From Mycobacteriales bacterium (lineage in GTDB: Bacteria > Actinomycetota > Actinomycetes > Mycobacteriales > SCTD01), in NCBI GenBank assembly GCA_030697205.1, contig JAUYQP010000010.1, forward strand, positions 62,001 through 126,000: DNA of 64,000 nucleotides. The letters are read 5' to 3'. A model generated the notes under the pieces. It did no database searches, was not told the origin of the DNA, and worked only from the letters and a program-made list of their open reading frames with translations. Within the stretch, counting starts at the first letter, position 1; each line of letters opens with the position of its first letter. Positions 63,619 through 64,000 of the stretch are shown here, piece after piece. A program made the position numbers and the translations under genes.

Positions 63619-63631
63619 GCCGACCAGCCTG

Positions 63632-63799
63632 TCAGACCACCCAGAGCAGCAGCGCGACGGCAGGTGCGGCGTAGAGCGCGAGGGCTGCGACCAGTCCGAC
63701 GGCGAAGGCCGGGAAGGCGAGGCGGAAGGCGAGGCGGCGTCCGAGGGGCTCGCGCGTCAGCGCGCGGGCGGTCGGGCGCGTCAGGGTCAATGACGTCAC
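63632..63799 (-). CDS. Possible 55-residue membrane protein before cobD
   Basis: GTG 63799, start VTSLTLTRPTARALTREPLG, then one long hydrophobic segment FPAFAVGLVAALALYAAPAVALLLWVV to the end. GC-rich third positions and the 13-bp spacing to cobD support a real gene in the cobD-cobQ operon. There is no strong ribosome site. No family recognised. Confidence 0.55.
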   Translation of the reverse strand: MTSLTLTRPTARALTREPLGRRLAFRLAFPAFAVGLVAALALYAAPAVALLLWVV

Positions 63800-63852
63800 G
63801 GTGAGTGCAACGGAGGTGACCCTGGGCGGTTATTCCCGGACCCTCCCACGGC

Positions 63853-63858
63853 TAGGGT
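63853..63858 (+). promoter_or_regulatory. Leaderless-type -10 box TAGGGT before the last gene
   Basis: TAGGGT ends six bases before the ATG at 63865, matching the geometry at nadE, the acylase, the RNB gene and the crotonase gene. Confidence 0.5.
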
Positions 63859-63864
63859 CGGTCG

Positions 63865-64000
63865 ATGAGGGTGCTGGTGCTCGGAGGGACGTCGTTCGTC
63901 GGTCGCGCGATCGTCGAGGAGCTGCGCGCGGGCGGTGACGAGGTCACGCTGTTCGGCCGTGGTCGCACCGGCACCGGGCTCTTCCCCGACGTCGAGCGGC
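63865..64000 (+). CDS. NAD-dependent epimerase/reductase, 5' part
   Basis: The first 45 codons are visible and the gene runs off the right edge. The start MRVLVLGGTSFVGRAIVEEL is the GGxxFxG nucleotide-binding motif of extended short-chain dehydrogenases, followed by DEVTLFGRGRTGTGLFPDV. The HGG-like RGRT segment resembles the RmlD or isoflavone-reductase-like NAD-epimerases. The substrate cannot be told from this fragment. Confidence 0.85.
   Translation, partial: MRVLVLGGTSFVGRAIVEELRAGGDEVTLFGRGRTGTGLFPDVER

Overview
This window looks like chromosome from a high-GC actinomycete. Third codon positions are almost all G or C, GTG starts are common, and many genes are chained by GTGA or ATGA stop/start overlaps. 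The gene families fit: GlnA2/GlnE, an MmpL-type RND protein, a TmsA/TmsB (BfaA/BfaB) pair for 10-methyl fatty acids, a DinB-like mycothiol-dependent isomerase family protein, a DUF222-HNH (13E12-like) protein, and TAnnnT boxes placed for leaderless transcription. I cannot name the genus from the sequence alone.

Layout. 1-3.0 kb: glnA2, a glutamine amidotransferase and glnE (cut by the window edge) form one minus-strand operon. 3.1-13.1 kb: a sulfur-stress block. It holds a TauE/SafE exporter, a GntR regulator, a metallo-beta-lactamase/rhodanese persulfide dioxygenase-like protein, a CsoR/CstR-type repressor, three separate rhodaneses, a YgaP-like membrane protein, an FAD oxidoreductase, an MMPL transporter and a 54-residue Cys-rich protein. 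Three ATACCC/GGGTAT operators of the CsoR/CstR kind link the parts. A 16-bp direct repeat and an integrase remnant at the edges hint that the block was acquired. 13.2-29.5 kb: mostly housekeeping. It has a membrane protein, tmsB-tmsA, an aldo/keto reductase, a lipoprotein, nadE, panB, a penicillin-acylase homologue with an LPxTG anchor, a BtuF-like protein, an RNB ribonuclease and an ArsR/AHSA1 pair.

29.5-64 kb is dominated by cobalamin. cobT stands near thiC, which has a TPP riboswitch. A cobalamin riboswitch precedes cbtB-cbtA, a histidine phosphatase and a YhhN protein. A second cobalamin riboswitch precedes a twelve-gene operon on the minus strand from 51.0 to 38.2 kb: a fused ChlI/ChlD-type chelatase subunit, cobO, cobB, cobI, cobM, cbiD, cobL, cbiG-cobJ, ferredoxin, cobA, cobH, cbiX and cobC-like. 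That is thirteen products counting the ferredoxin. cobN follows at 55-58.5 kb and cobQ-cobD at 61.2-63.6 kb. Between them are a LysE exporter, a DUF1697 protein, the HNH protein and a TetR/MFS efflux pair. The last gene, an NAD-dependent epimerase/reductase, runs off the right edge.

How the genes work together. The cob genes cover most of corrin ring synthesis from uroporphyrinogen III, cobalt uptake and insertion, adenosylation, amidation and lower-ligand activation, with no visible cobK, cobG, cobU or cobS. The mix of CobN and CobA/I/J/M/L/H with CbiD, CbiG and CbiX makes a hybrid of the two textbook routes. The sulfur block can be read as persulfide sensing (CstR-like), oxidation to sulfite (dioxygenase-like), sulfur transfer (rhodaneses) and sulfite export (TauE), with an unexplained FAD oxidoreductase and an RND transporter under the same predicted operator.
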